NCBI GenBank assembly: GCA_961205875.1
Contig: OY540819.1
Span: 7,442,501 to 7,506,500 of the forward strand
Direction of reading: 5' to 3'
Length of the DNA: 64,000 bases
Origin: Sialis fuliginosa
Lineage: Eukaryota > Arthropoda > Insecta > Megaloptera > Sialidae
Shown here: piece by piece, positions 11,679 to 24,252 of the stretch
How positions within the stretch are numbered: the stretch's first letter is position 1
Layout: each line of letters opens with the position of its first letter
The notes under the pieces: generated by a model
The model's input: the letters and a program-made list of their open reading frames with translations, nothing else
The model's database searches: none
What the model was told of the DNA's origin: nothing
Translations under genes and position numbers: made by a program

Positions 11679-12540
11679 GGATGGGACAGTCCACGTCAAC
11701 ATGGACAAATATAATTCCGAATTCACCGCAATTTTTTTTATTTACAAAATTGTTGAACTAATTTTTGAGACATGAATATTGGAATAATTGTGAATTTACT
11801 CAAATTTTTATTAATTAAACTTTATTAAGATATTGATTTCTTTTATTTCATAACAAACTTTTTGTAAATAAATTTATCAAAATTTTATCCCGTTTTTCGA
11901 TTAAAGTAAATGAAACCTTTAGTCCTCTTAGGTTTCATGAACTATTTTTAATCGAAAATTATGTCTCAAGACAAAAATTTTAAATCCTACCCGATCGTGA
12001 CACGATTATTTTTTTAAGTATATTTTTATATTAATTTGTACCTTGGTTATTATTTTAATTGATGACAAATTTATTTCGTTGTATAATATAAATACTTACT
12101 TGCAAGTAGTTTCACTACTCAAGTGCCATTCGCCGAAATTCTTGAAACTTTGCACACACGTAGTTTGATTGTAATTTAAATATAAAATTAACAAAACAAT
12201 TATTTTACATACTACGCTTTCTTGTCTATTACTCATATTACTATATACTTGTAAGTTATAAATGTAAATCATTTCGCCAAGTCAGTCTGCTTCTTATTTT
12301 TCTTGATTTTAGTGTCTAATAACACGAGAGGTAGGTTTCAATCGACCTACAACGATAAGATCAAAACATTTCGACACATGGTACTCAATAGAACATGTTT
12401 CTAATTTAACGGTTTATTTTATTTACCTTAAACAGGATTGCTTTAAACTTTCTATAAAGAATACTTCAGGAAAATGGAGAAAGACTCATTTGGAAATTTT
12501 AGAATTACGAAAGAGCAAAGTATATTTAAAAATTATTAGA
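11679..12540. other. AT-rich non-coding stretch
   Basis: No gene seen. Some CpG-containing words (12115-12160, 12330-12370) suggest decayed repeats, without a partner copy in the window. Confidence 0.45.
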
Positions 12541-12960
12541 TTTAATTTTTTGACAATTTCAATCTATATCTAAATCTATGCAAACGTCAAAATGGCATTA
12601 ATATGTCAAAGTAAATATCAATTTAAAAAAACAAATGACGATTTTTTAAAACAAATTGAGATAAATCTTTGTAAGGGAATATTTTACAACAAACGTTGTA
12701 GACCTAAATTATAGGAATTTGAATGCTCTACAAAAAATATTCTATAAAATTTTCACGTAACATGTGTCGTTTTTGAGATATCTAGAAAAAATATCACCCC
12801 TCCCCCTTCACACGATTTTGAAATAGGATCGTCTTCAAGCCAGATCCAACCATTCAACCAAGTTTCATTAATATCGGTTTAGTGGTTCATGAGTTATGCG
12901 TGTGAAAAGGATTTACTCGACACATAGACAGACAGACACGGAACGAAAAGTGTTTGTCTT
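12541..12960 (+). repeat. dispersed repeat, copy 1, with insect repeat-tail relic
   Basis: Bases 12541-12809 align with 37046-37281, from AATTTTTTGACAATTTCAAT to the CCTCCCCCTT run, including CTTTGTAAGGGAATATTTT and ATAAAATTTTCACGTAA. The following part (12810-12945) reads like the decayed tails common in insect elements: an ATCGGTTTAGTGGTTCATGA block, then GACAGACAGACA. I cannot name the family. Confidence 0.65.
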
Positions 12961-15900
12961 GACCTGAAACGGAAAGATTAATTTAAAATTTTTAAATCGA
13001 AGAACAATTTTTTTGTCTCAATTTAAAACGATCACAAAACTTCTCGTATCTTCGATATTGCTAGGAAGCAAAAATTAACAAATATTTCGCTATATAAAAT
13101 TAAATCAAATAATATTTTATGTCTAATGTCAATATTTTACAATCTGTCGCGACTATGAAACCTTTTATCTTCTTGAGCATGCTCTCTATATTCTTAAAGC
13201 AATTTTCTTTTATCTTTTCATCTCTGTGCAATACAGCAATAATAATTAATCTCTCGATTATTTGCTGTTTGTTTGTCACCATTTCCCAAGAAATTCCACG
13301 CGTCATGAACTCTCAATGATTTTCTATTGGGTTGAGGTTTAGGAAATGTCCAGACTAAGATAAAGCTTTATTTATTTATCCTATTTGGTGACCTTCTTAG
13401 CCTTGTGGAATTCCCAAAAAGTTATTTATGTACGTAGTTTTAATAATTTGTACAGCTATTGTTTTTATTAACCATGCGAATTAAATAAATAAAGCTAAAT
13501 GTAATAAATTAATAATCAAACGTATTATTTTAACACAAAAACCGCAAACACGAGCTTGACATATTTAATCATCTCTCTCTCTCTCTCTCTCTCTCACACG
13601 CATAATCGACGTAAGGTGACTTGTACGTATGCGCTATTCATTCTTCTTTTTCTTATACATCTACTTATATATAAACTACACTCTCGTTAGCGTTTCATCT
13701 TTAAAACGTGTCGAATATTAAAATCTGTTGAGGTCATTCAAATTCACATGTCTCGCTAAAAAAGTTACACTTCAAAAATAAATTAAAGTTTATTCTAAAC
13801 ATTCATAACGATTATGGTGGATTGTATAAAGCAAAAAATACTATGATTACAATACCAGATCATAAATAACGCCATGGAAATGGTATATACAATATACATA
13901 TCTGCGGGTCTGACTTTTTATGTGTTAGGGCGACACTGCTATTGGGTTAAAAGATTTTTTTTTCTGTAGTCTATTAATTCATATATAAGCTTAGTAGATA
14001 ACTCTCGTCAAAATGACTTATTTTCAAGTTAAAAATTACTCCGATAAATAAACAATAGAAAAGTTCATTGACTGAAACACAAAAGAAAAACAGCCAGTCT
14101 CGTTGTAGGTAAACCGCAAAAACCAGCGTAAATCTAAACAAAGAACGCGCTAATAAATTTACAACAAATATTTTTCTATCAAAACCAGCAGATCGATAAA
14201 ACGTCCCCCAACTGCCCCACCTACATTCCAACTATGTCCTGAAAGTGAACATGGTTTTTGTTGATTTCACGAGGCTTGCTTCGATACGAAACCAAACTGT
14301 ATAAAATAAAAGAAAGATAAGACTTTTACATCCGGTTCTTCGTCAGTTTTAGTAGTCGTAACATTAAACAATTTATTTGTTTCAGTAAAATTCTTGACTA
14401 TGTCAAGGTTTTTTATAACCTTCACTTCGTTTTAGAAAGCTAACTATATATCATCCATAATTAAAAAATTTTCTTTGAAATCAAAAAGAATTGTTCAAGA
14501 TAAGGATGGATATAGATGACAATTATGTTACGAGCTGTTTTTATCTTTGTTGTCCAATGGGGTTTTCTGAGACTACACACCTCAATGAATTGCGAGCTTT
14601 GCTCTAAGGTCGCATAATGGATTTTTTCTTTGTGAAAAACTTTAGAAATGTACGAAATGAAATAAAATGCATTTGCAGTTTTAGATTTTATACATAGAAG
14701 GTATTAAATGGGGCAGGAGATTAGCAATAATATCACTTTTCTAGATTAAGTTTACGTGAGAAATGTTTTATCGTAGTTGTTAATTTTAAAGATATAATTT
14801 TAATTATTATATGTAACTGTGAGAAAAAGAAAAATATATTTTCGAATTATTTGAGACTATGGTAAAAAATGAATGTTTATTAGTATACTACATTGTATAC
14901 TTATAGATGTTATTTGAAGAAGACGATACAAAAGAGAATGAAAATTAAGTTTATATGAATCTGTAATAAAAAATAATTTCTTTATTTTGTCAACTCAAAC
15001 AAAAATATCAGTCATATTTTAAACATATCTTTTTTTTAGAATTTTACAGTATAATTTTATGTAAATTTTTCAATACATAATTTATCAAACAAAATATAGA
15101 ATTCAAATATTTCTTTTAAAAAGATCGAATACTTGCATAAATCGAAAAAAATCATTCTAAAGATTGAAATCTCTACATTCTAAATGGTTTTCTCAGATTT
15201 ATTTTTTATATTCATTATTTATAAAATTATGGAGTTATAAACAAATTCAAATTAAATTTGTCTTTAGTTTAATCTCATATTAAGGTTTTTTGCTTTCTTT
15301 ATATTTTATGACTGTAGAAAAAAAATTAAATTTCAATCTGTAAAAGGCATTAAAAATTAGAAATTTCCAACCTTTAAATGCTTTTTTTCAATTCATTTAA
15401 TAATAATAACAGAGTTGTGAATATTATCTTATTCTAGTAATACAATAGTTCGATCTATATTTAATAAAAATAATTAACCATATGCATACATACATACATG
15501 ATTTCAGTAAATACATTGAAATTACTATACAATTGCAATAAAACATGAAAGTAAATTAATTCTCTTTTTCATAACAAAACAACCATATTAAACATACAGA
15601 CATAAAACGTTAGAAGCGTTCGTGATACTAATACTATTGACAGAATTAAAGGATTACTGTAGTATTCATGCTAGATTAAGCTTTAGATATTACCAACTAA
15701 ATCTTACTGATTCTTTTTGAAGTGAGGGTAAGAAAAGATAAAAATAATTTTGGGGTTATTAGTATCCAATAAGAAAGCAATAAACAAACCCTTAAATTAT
15801 TCTTATATTTCCCATGCAATATATTCAACAAAATTAGTCATTAGTGCAGTCGTTATTAAATTATATTGGCTTTAGTTAACAAAAAGTATAGTAGAACTTC

Positions 15901-17880
15901 GATAATGGTAGTTTCAAAATACTTTTAAAATCTTTATAATTTTCCTTTGCAAACTAAAAACTTTCCATGCAAATATCAGACACTCTTTTAGTCTTTCCAA
16001 AGATATATAGCACCAAATAAAGAAATAACATATCTTCATATTTTTTGTGTATATTTTTGTTTCATGATAAATTTTTAATTTTTATCTTAAAAACTAGACG
16101 CTAACCATCTTCAAATTTTCAGTCAAGTATGTATAAATTTTTTTATACTTTGATAAAAAAAATCATAAATGGGGTTTCACGCAATGTGGGTAATTTATTT
16201 AGCATATATGGTGCAATATTAACTAGGCTAATTTTGAAAACGATTGATGGTTGGTAAATAACTAGTGAAATTTCAGTAATTTCTTAAAGAAAACGTTTCA
16301 TCTACATAACTATCTTAAGGTTTATTATATATGATAGGTGTAGAAATCTTCTAAGTTCTTTATAGTTTTAATTAATAATGATAATTTTAAATTTTTAATC
16401 AAAACTTTGTTTACACTTGTCGTTTTGATTTTATAATAATAAATAACAGTTAATATGCATTATAATTAATTTATTATTTGCTGTTGTTAAACATATTTCT
16501 AATTTATTTCTGCCTTTATTTTATACAAAGAACGACAGTAAGAAAAGAGAAGACGAAAGAATGACAGCATTAAATGACTCACTAAATTATTTTGGAGGTC
16601 AGAAAGAATGAAATTGACTCAATATTTCATTTAGATAATATAATATACATAGAATATTTTTACATTACATACTCCATTTCTTGAAAGTATGTTTATAAAA
16701 TGTGAGTCTTGACTTTTTGTGTTAAAATTTGTCACTTTGACATTTGAGTGATATTTTTTTCAATCAGTTATTTAAACAAGACATTTTTAGATTTGATTCC
16801 GTTGTTGAAGAAGACCACTTAATGCTGAAATGTAGATCCACTGAAGTAACATTTAAATTTATGTTCACATTTCTAAAAGTACATAGTCTATTATGTTTCT
16901 TTTTATTCACTGATAACAGAAACAAAAGTGTACATGTTTGTTTCCATTTGAAGTGTTAAGGGTGTTATGGAAGTTGAATCGGAGAAAAAAGTAGCTAAAA
17001 TTAAAATTTACAAATATCTGCGTTAAAAATTTTGTAATAGAATATAGCTGTTAACTTACATATACGAAGCTAATTTACCTTTACCTATGACTATTTTGGT
17101 TATATTTTAATATATTATAATACATTTTTTGATATTGACTACACGGCAGATTCATCTTAACAAATATATATTTTAAATATTATTTACGTTATTTATAGCT
17201 GCAAATAAATGAATATAGTTTAAATAGTTAATAAAAAACGCAATCCTATATTATAAATATAACAATTATTGATATTAATCCTTATTGATGTAAATATCTT
17301 ATATCAGTTTTGATAACGCTGTAAACATTTTCAGGTTGTAAATAGGACAATAATATCTTGATATTCTATTATTTATGTACTTATATCTAATTGCACTAAA
17401 CTTTTCTGCAACATTCTACATGAAACATAAAATTTAACTTAATTATAAAAATTAAAAATCTTTCATAATCGTTTTTTCAAAATCTGTACCTATCTATCAA
17501 TCTGTTTTACCTAAAAAAAGTTCCATAAGAACACATGTTAAATTTAAATCTACATATATATTTCCTGAACGGCTAACAATAAGTGAATGATGAACAATCT
17601 CACCAATTTTCATGCATTTTGAGATACCTCCCATACATTCTTAAAGAAAAAATAGCAACAAAGTTAAAAAACATATTGTAGCTGAAACTGTAGTCACGTC
17701 AGTGAAGACACCGGTTATGCATAAATACTACAAATAAGCTTATTGTTCCAGTGAATATAATTTGTTCCTGCAACAATGTGAAACCACGACAACCAGAATG
17801 TAAAATGTTTCTTTAGTGTGTACAAGAAGTTTATACTTGTTGGCATTAGTTCCTTTAATTTAGAAACGAATAGTAACATT
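12961..17880. other. long AT-rich non-coding stretch
   Basis: Nearly 5 kb without a supported gene. It contains a TC microsatellite (separate entry). Frames at 13100-13319 are open on both strands at once, and 13974-14231 (minus) and 16744-16959 (plus) show no domain or splice signals. From 14600 to 17700 the sequence is close to pure A/T-rich filler with no repeat partner found. Confidence 0.5.
13573..13595. repeat. TC dinucleotide microsatellite
   Basis: An uninterrupted TC/CT tract of about 23 bp, followed by ACACGC. A simple repeat with no associated gene signal. Confidence 0.9.
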
Positions 17881-18106
17881 TAGGGCTGCACACGAAATAA
17901 GACGAGAGTTAGTGAAAAGTCTGTATCAGTCTCGTGAGATTTTTTTTCCAATTATTCTTATGGAATAATAAATTGTATTTTACAAATTATTTTTGATAAT
18001 CCTTTAAAAGTTTGAATTTAAACCAGGATTATCTCAGTTTAGATCTTGTTTCTAGATCGAGATATAGACGAGATCGATAAAAGTCTCGTCTTGGCGTGAA
18101 ACCCTA
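17881..18106. mobile_element. TAGGGCTGCAC-family MITE, copy 1
   Basis: 226 bp. The left end is TAGGGCTGCACACGAAAT followed by AGACGAGAG; the right end on the reverse strand is TAGGGTTTCACGCC followed by AAGACGAGAC. Subterminal AGTCTCGT words occur on both sides. Flanks GTAACATT and GCTATATT agree at 5 of 8 bases, a possible decayed hAT target duplication. Related pieces are at 45935-45953 plus 47143 onward and at 53568-53715. Confidence 0.65.
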
Positions 18107-20107
18107 GCTATATTCGTCAAAAAACGCTGTTTATTGTTGCTTCAGTAAATCGCAACGAAGTACGACATTTAGTAATAAAAAAGCTATATAAATGTGATAT
18201 TATATACAAACCAATCACGTTTGTTTTCTACAAACAAATAAAAGTTTTTCATCACTATCGTGCAACAACAGTTTGAGGTGAATCACATCAAGTGTACGGT
18301 ATGACAAAGTTGTTAGTACAAACATGCATTGAAGAGGTTAAAAACATTATATGAGTTAAACACGTGCCCCTTTTGCCTCTCGACCGACACGGTACTGTAT
18401 TTTAGCGTGATCGTGTAATGGATTTTTTTAGTTCGCAACCAGCACGCTAGGAACTGCATATGAGTTGTGATCAATTACTGGGGAGTATCGTCAATCTAGA
18501 AATACAAGGTTCCATATGAAGTTTTTTTGACAACAGATAGGGCCAGTAGACTACATTTCCAAAAGTGTAAATAACGAACATTAAAACGCTAAACTAATAT
18601 GTTACATGCAACATAAAATTTTGTGAACAATGGTAAGTTAGTCAAACTAAAAAAAACATCATTTTCAAATGTTACGAATAAAACTTTAAGGGGCGATTGG
18701 AGATTCTTCAAAAATTAAAAAAAATGTTAAGAAAGTCATATACAACTTCAACTGAATAAGATTTATGATAATATACTAGTAACGTATACAATATAAGTTA
18801 TTATAACAGAACCTCGATCTATAGTAACAAGATAACTTTAAAATAACGTCAAAATAAATATTAAATATGCACATCTTGCATTTCAATTCAAATTCAGTGA
18901 CGTAAAATTTTTCTTTTAATTAAGGTACACCAAAAGTAAAAATCTAGTGGAGTAATATCAGGTCAACAAGTCGACAGCGACAGTTCTTCATTAGAAGCAA
19001 ATTATGCAGAGGTGCTCTGCTATGCATTTAGTTTTGATATTATTTTTTATACAATCTTGTTGCTCTTACGTGAAACTGGAAATCTTGTTATAACTGAAAA
19101 ACATGGCTTCATTAACATTGTTTTATTCTATAAACGTCATTTTGAATTCAATTAAGATCACCAATCCCCTCTTAAAGTAAAATTATACCTTTTTAAACAT
19201 TATGTTAACACCTTAGAGTTATACACAGGCTCTTTTCATGCAATGTGTCATAAAAAGCTACACCTAACGTTATTGTAAAGACAGGAAGCATTGAAATACT
19301 AACAATAAATCAACAGTTACATATATTCATTAATGAGGTGATGCGGACCGTTAAAAGAATGCAGCAGATGTTATATGTATTTGATATTTTTTTTTGTAAA
19401 AACTCTAGTGGATTAAACATAAAGAATCCTAGATTTTAGCTCCTTAAAGGATGAAACAACACAAAACATATATTTTATGTGACCAAGTTCACCAGTAAAA
19501 TCATTTATAAATGCATATAGAATATACACTACTCAACATAATTAATTTTAAGGGATTAGATAGAAAATGTTGAAAATTTAGGTAATTTTCAAATCGCTGT
19601 ATTTTCGCGAAAAATGATCGGATTTTTTTTAATTTAAGCTTTTTTTGAAGCTTGTACTTCATAGTTTTTGAACCAAAAACTCAATTTTTTTTATCATCCT
19701 TTAGCGAGCCGTGAGAATAAAAAATATAAATATAAATATAAAATTCCATCATGTCTATGGGCTCCAAAAAAAATCCATTTAAATTTCGATTAAAGCATTT
19801 TAAAGCCGGTACTTTTCGCTTGAAAATCCTTTTTTTTTTTTTATGTACATAATTATAATTGGATACATTTTGTCAAAATCTTTTCGTAAATATTAAAATT
19901 ATGAATAGTTCATTATATTACTTTAAATTTATCTTAAAGATCCTACATTTCAAGCGTCTGTGCTAAGAACTTATCTTTATACATAATCGATTTTGTGGAC
20001 ACAGAAACAATACTGCAATGTTCACATCGACCTAGTAAGTTACCCCACTTGCTTTTCAGATACCAGAGTTTTGAATGAATGAACTTTACTTAAAGAGCTG
20101 TAACGGA
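18107..20107. other. AT-rich non-coding stretch
   Basis: No gene seen. 18360-18480 is moderately GC-richer but all frames are broken. 19540-19850 (TTTTCGCGAAAAATGATCGG and similar) has the look of a decayed dispersed repeat, with no second copy in the window. Confidence 0.45.
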
Positions 20108-20257
20108 TGCAGTAATTAATATGTAAAACTAGAGTATACAATGGACATTTATGTAATTTATAGTTCCAGAGTACTATGTCGCCAACAGCAGATATTTTTA
20201 TTTATCTACTAGATATATTATAAAATTATCTATTATCTAAAATCCACGTAAATAATA
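20108..20257 (+). repeat. 150-bp tandem duplication, unit 1
   Basis: Runs from TGCAGTAATTAATATGTAAA to CCACGTAAATAATA and matches 20270-20419 with only a handful of substitutions. The units are separated by 12 bp (GGTAAGGTTAGG). High identity indicates a recent duplication. No coding capacity. Confidence 0.92.
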
Positions 20258-20269
20258 GGTAAGGTTAGG

Positions 20270-20419
20270 TGCAGTAATTAATATGTAAAACTAGAGTATA
20301 CAATGAACATTTATGTGATTTATAGTTCCAGAGTACTATGTTGCCAACAGCAGATATTTTTATTTATCTACTAGATATATTATAAGATTATCTATTATCT
20401 AAAATCCACGTAAATAATA
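20270..20419 (+). repeat. 150-bp tandem duplication, unit 2
   Basis: Second unit, offset 162 bp from the first, differing for example at GGACATTTATGTAA versus GAACATTTATGTGA and at CGCCAACAG versus TGCCAACAG. Confidence 0.92.
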
Positions 20420-20482
20420 TTTTAAAAGATTTAGTCCAAATTAATTTATATACAAAATTTCAACACGCAGACAAATATTTAA

Positions 20483-20782
20483 TCAAATTAGTTGAAATTG
20501 TTGAACAAAGTTCGAAAAATCCAAACGCAAAAGGATTGACTTTATAAAACCCACGCCTGTACCTTTATCTTTCGCTTTTACAATGTCTACCGCTAATTGA
20601 ATTCCTTCAACGAGATTAAAATATCACCTGTGCTTGGTGGAAACAGCTGTTCCTCTTAATTCTATCACAAGTCTGTTAATTATACCACGGTCAATAAGTC
20701 AGCCCAATTCATTAAGGAAAAGAAACTTGTTTGGTGATGTTGTTGTACAAACTTTCAAACAATGTATTAAAAATTCATTTTG
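20483..20782 (-). pseudogene. gene relic, 100 codons with two in-frame TGA
   Basis: One minus-strand frame, bounded by TAA upstream and TGA at the end, stays in register for 100 codons and is interrupted only by two TGA codons (about codons 34 and 54). Between them it has protein-like composition: LIDRGIINRLVIELRGT and LVEGIQLAVDIVKAKDKG, then VGFIKSILLRL. Both TGA codons could derive from CGA (Arg) or TGG by one transition. No ATG or splice site frames it well. The plus strand also has a long frame (about 20605-20828), rich in S, P and T, which looks like the antisense shadow, but strand choice is not certain. I do not recognise the family. Confidence 0.45.
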
Positions 20783-21335
20783 TTATTTATTAGAGTATTC
20801 GTGTCACTGGATTTATGTATATAGATAACTCCTAAAATGTCGTAGAAATTAATAACTGAAAACGTACATCTATCTACACTTTATATTCTTCATTTGACAC
20901 AATCATGATTTCATAATTGTATAATTATTTCATTTGTACTTAATTAAGCGTAGGTATATCTATATAATTAACTGATAAATGTTTTTTTCTTCTGACGTTT
21001 TTAACCCGTTGTACAAGACTAAAAAAAATCGGAGAACAATTTTTTTCGCAAAAATAGATAAATAAATCTACATAATATAAAAAAGTTGTATTTTTGTGGC
21101 TTAATATATTTATGTACTTGGTAGATAAAAAAAGTTTCCTGTTTGATCACATATTACTCTGAAACTATTAGTCATAAAAACATCGAATCAGTTTTAAAAT
21201 GTTTGCTATATAATCTAGTTTAATGTGTTAAAGTTTCAAATAATTTTGTTAAATCGTTCAATTATTACAGCCTTTTAATATATCAAAAACATTGGTATTA
21301 TCTTTTAATTAAAATCCGCAAATATATATGCATAT
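20783..21335. other. AT-rich non-coding stretch
   Basis: No gene or repeat recognised between the gene relic and the truncated fold-back element. Confidence 0.5.
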
Positions 21336-21793
21336 TAGGGCGGAGTGAAATTTTTTTTTTTGGAATCTTCGAAACGCTATAAGCGCAAAATGTGCATTTG
21401 TATATCCTCAAAACACCTTATGAAGAAATTTGTAATTGGATATCATCCTGAGGTTCCTAAATGATTTTCTTTATTAGAAAAAAACATAAATTTTTGGGCA
21501 TTATATCTCGGTAACGGGGTAAGATATTTGAATACGCAATTGTTTAAATTAAAGAGACATTCAGTAACTTTAAAATGATATATAACAGTCAAACATTTAT
21601 TAAAGTTAATCGTTTGAAAAATGCTCTCAAAATAAGATTATTTTTATAAAAAAACCAAAAAATAAATATCATTTAAAAAAAAAAGATTAAATATAAAAAA
21701 AATTACAGTTACATACTATTTTAAAGACACTGGATTGCTCTTTAATTTAAATTATTGCGCATTCAAATATCTTTCTCCGTTACCGAGATATAA
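21336..21793. mobile_element. fold-back hAT-like element, truncated copy
   Basis: Starts TAGGGCGGAGTGAAA and matches 6041-6652 through the left arm, the centre and the first part of the right arm, then stops after GTTACCGAGATATAA. About 160 bp of the right arm and its terminus are missing. It retains the GAATCTTCGAAACG segment lost from the left arm of the other copy. About 50 bp later a truncated TATAAGG-family element begins, so a deletion probably removed both facing ends. Confidence 0.85.
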
Positions 21794-21843
21794 CACCTTA
21801 ATTTCATTAACAGAATTTAGAGTATATATATTTTTATATATAT

Positions 21844-22227
21844 TTTAATTACAGCCTTTTAAGTTGTTTATGTTTTTTCTCCAGTAGTGGATAAAGTCAA
21901 ACCAGTAATGGGCACACAGTGATGGAAAATACTTACAAAATGATAAGTACTACGGTACAAAAGATATAAAATAAAGAATCGTAAAATTTGAAACAATGTA
22001 AATCAGATACTATGAAATAAATATAGTTTACACTAATAAATTAATTTAAATGTCCACCAGTTCGACTCTACCTAGCCGATTGTAATCAAATTAAGCTGAT
22101 TTACAGTTTAGTGTCAATAGATTATGGTTCAGTAATGATAGTAATCAAATATCAACAAATAATTATAATTTAGTGCATTTAATTAAGTGTCTAACTCTTG
22201 GGTATTATCTGGCGCTAGTACCTTATA
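21844..22227. mobile_element. TATAAGG-family MITE, left-truncated copy
   Basis: Homology to copies at 932-1440 and 40950-41491 starts at ACAGCCTTTTAAG and continues to the right end GGCGCTAGTACCTTATA, whose reverse complement TATAAGGTACTAGCGCC matches the family terminus. About 120 bp of the left end is missing, facing the truncated fold-back element. Confidence 0.75.
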
Positions 22228-23467
22228 AATTAAATTATACAAAAACGTCATTCACATTCTTAAGGAAATAATCATAACTGCTTAAGTTTAAATATTCATT
22301 TCTTTTTTTACATTTTCGCAATTAAAACTTGTTACTTTTATATATTTAATTTAAAGTAAGATAAACACGATGCTTTGCGTGTACTTGTAACCTTGTTGTA
22401 TTACTACAGTATGAATAAATAAACAAAACAAACAAATACACACGATATCATAACATAATGTTGTATTTTTTATAATTGTTGTATGATAGTATTAAGATAA
22501 TATTCATAGTTGCTGTTTTAATCATATTTTTAAATAGCTTTTATCTAAGTTTTAACTTTTATTCAATAATAAAGCTGCACGCTATTTGATCAATCAATTT
22601 ATATTTATATTTAAAAAAATATATATATATTAAATAAATAAAAAGGTTCGTTAAACTAATTTTTGAGATAAAAAATTACATAATTAATGTCTGTGTAATA
22701 CATGTAAATTAAAATTCATATTTCAGCTGACCACATTTGTCATGAATCCTTTAATATTTAATAATGATTTTTTATACTTGCATATTTAATGATCACAAGA
22801 ATTTTTAAAGAGCTATATCAGTTTTTTTTATAAATGTAATAGATCAGCGGTCGCCAAACGTTCTCTCTATCCATAGCTTTTCGTGGCATCGTATGTGAGA
22901 AATATTTTTACCAAAAAATCTAATGTTCTATCTTATCTTTTTTTTGGAAACAAGTCAATTATAAAAAATGTTATATGTAGCTCACATGCTTATTGAGTTT
23001 TGAGATTACTCATAATAATCTTAAAATTTTGTTTGAAAAACTAATATATAATAAAAAAGAATCGGGAATTATTTTTCATCTACTCGCTCAAGAAATTATA
23101 GAGAATATAATATTAGATATTAATGAAATTTCCCGTCCTCAAAAAGTTTTATTTTAATACTTAAATGCTAAATCTACACTTGTAAGGCATTAAACTGTTT
23201 TCACATAATGTTAAAGGAAAATATGACTATAAATAATAAATATATACATGTACATTGTACCTATTTTCTGCAAACAATTTTAATAGTATAAGCCACGAGA
23301 TATCAACATCTCCAGATCAATTCCCAGAAGTATATTTAAGCACTGATTACTAGTACTTGAACTGAAAACCCTGAGAAGTTACTAGGTCAATTCAAAATTA
23401 GATATTCTATCAGTTTAAATACTATTCATAGATCGAGGATCCGAGATACAACGTACAAATAATGTAA
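22228..23467. other. AT-rich stretch with an unpaired hAT-like end
   Basis: No gene. At 22845 the sequence CAGCGGTCGCCAAACGTT resembles the CAGGGGTCGGCAAAC-type termini of hAT elements, following AT-rich DNA, but no matching inverted end was found. Near 22615-22650 there is a short AT dinucleotide tract. Confidence 0.45.
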
Positions 23468-24252
23468 CAGGGCTGTCCAATTAGATAATCTTTGATATTT
23501 GAGAGCCGCACTATTGATAGGAATATTGCAAGGAGCTCTTATTGTTTATCATATGAAAAGGTTAATGGGTCTAGTTAGAAATGAGAATCTAGATAAGTGT
23601 ATGTACAGTATAACCTCGTTAATAAGAACCCTTACTGTCATTTGCCTCACTATCGCCTTTTCAGTTATAAAAAATCACATGGCTCTTTTGATAATATTCA
23701 TTTTTAGCAGTGAAAATTCATATATTATACATATATCTATACTCTATTTCATTTAAGAATGCAGTGGTTGCCGGGATTTTGACGGTACGAATCGTGCATT
23801 TTACTGTCAAAAACCACTAGAGTATAGTGTACACGCTGATTTCAAATATGTCGATCAAAATCAAATACGACCATTCGTTCAAAAGTTACGGTGATTTTTC
23901 TCCAGAATTTTGAAAATACTGGTACTGAAAACTATACGCAATTTTTTTCTAATTTTAGATTTCGTTAAAAATATGTTTGTTATATAGATTTATACACGCT
24001 GATCATTTTGGCCGTTTAAAGAATAAAATTTTGGTCAAGATACTAAACAAAAATGACTCGACTTACATCCAGAAGATAATAAATCTTTATATAATATTGA
24101 TTTTCAGTTTTCTGGTTATTTGAGAAAAATATTTGTTAGTGCAATTGCGGTACTTCGGCCTTGTATTTTGTGATTGGTTTAAGTAATGTAATTCTAGATA
24201 TGTGTCATGAGAATCAAACAATAGATTACGAGACTTGTTTTGGCCAACCCTG
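23468..24252. mobile_element. hAT-like non-autonomous element
   Basis: 785 bp. The left end CAGGGCTGTCCAA and right end (reverse strand) CAGGGTTGGCCAA agree at 11 of 13 bases. Flanks TAATGTAA (23460-23467) and CAATATAA (24253-24260) agree at 6 of 8, both differences transitions, as expected of an old 8-bp duplication. The GAGAGCCGCACTATTGATAGG-type block after the left end resembles subterminal sequence of Buster/Charlie-type hATs (family knowledge). Frames at 23499-23756 (plus) and 24087-24320 (minus) lie inside and show no transposase motifs. Confidence 0.65.
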
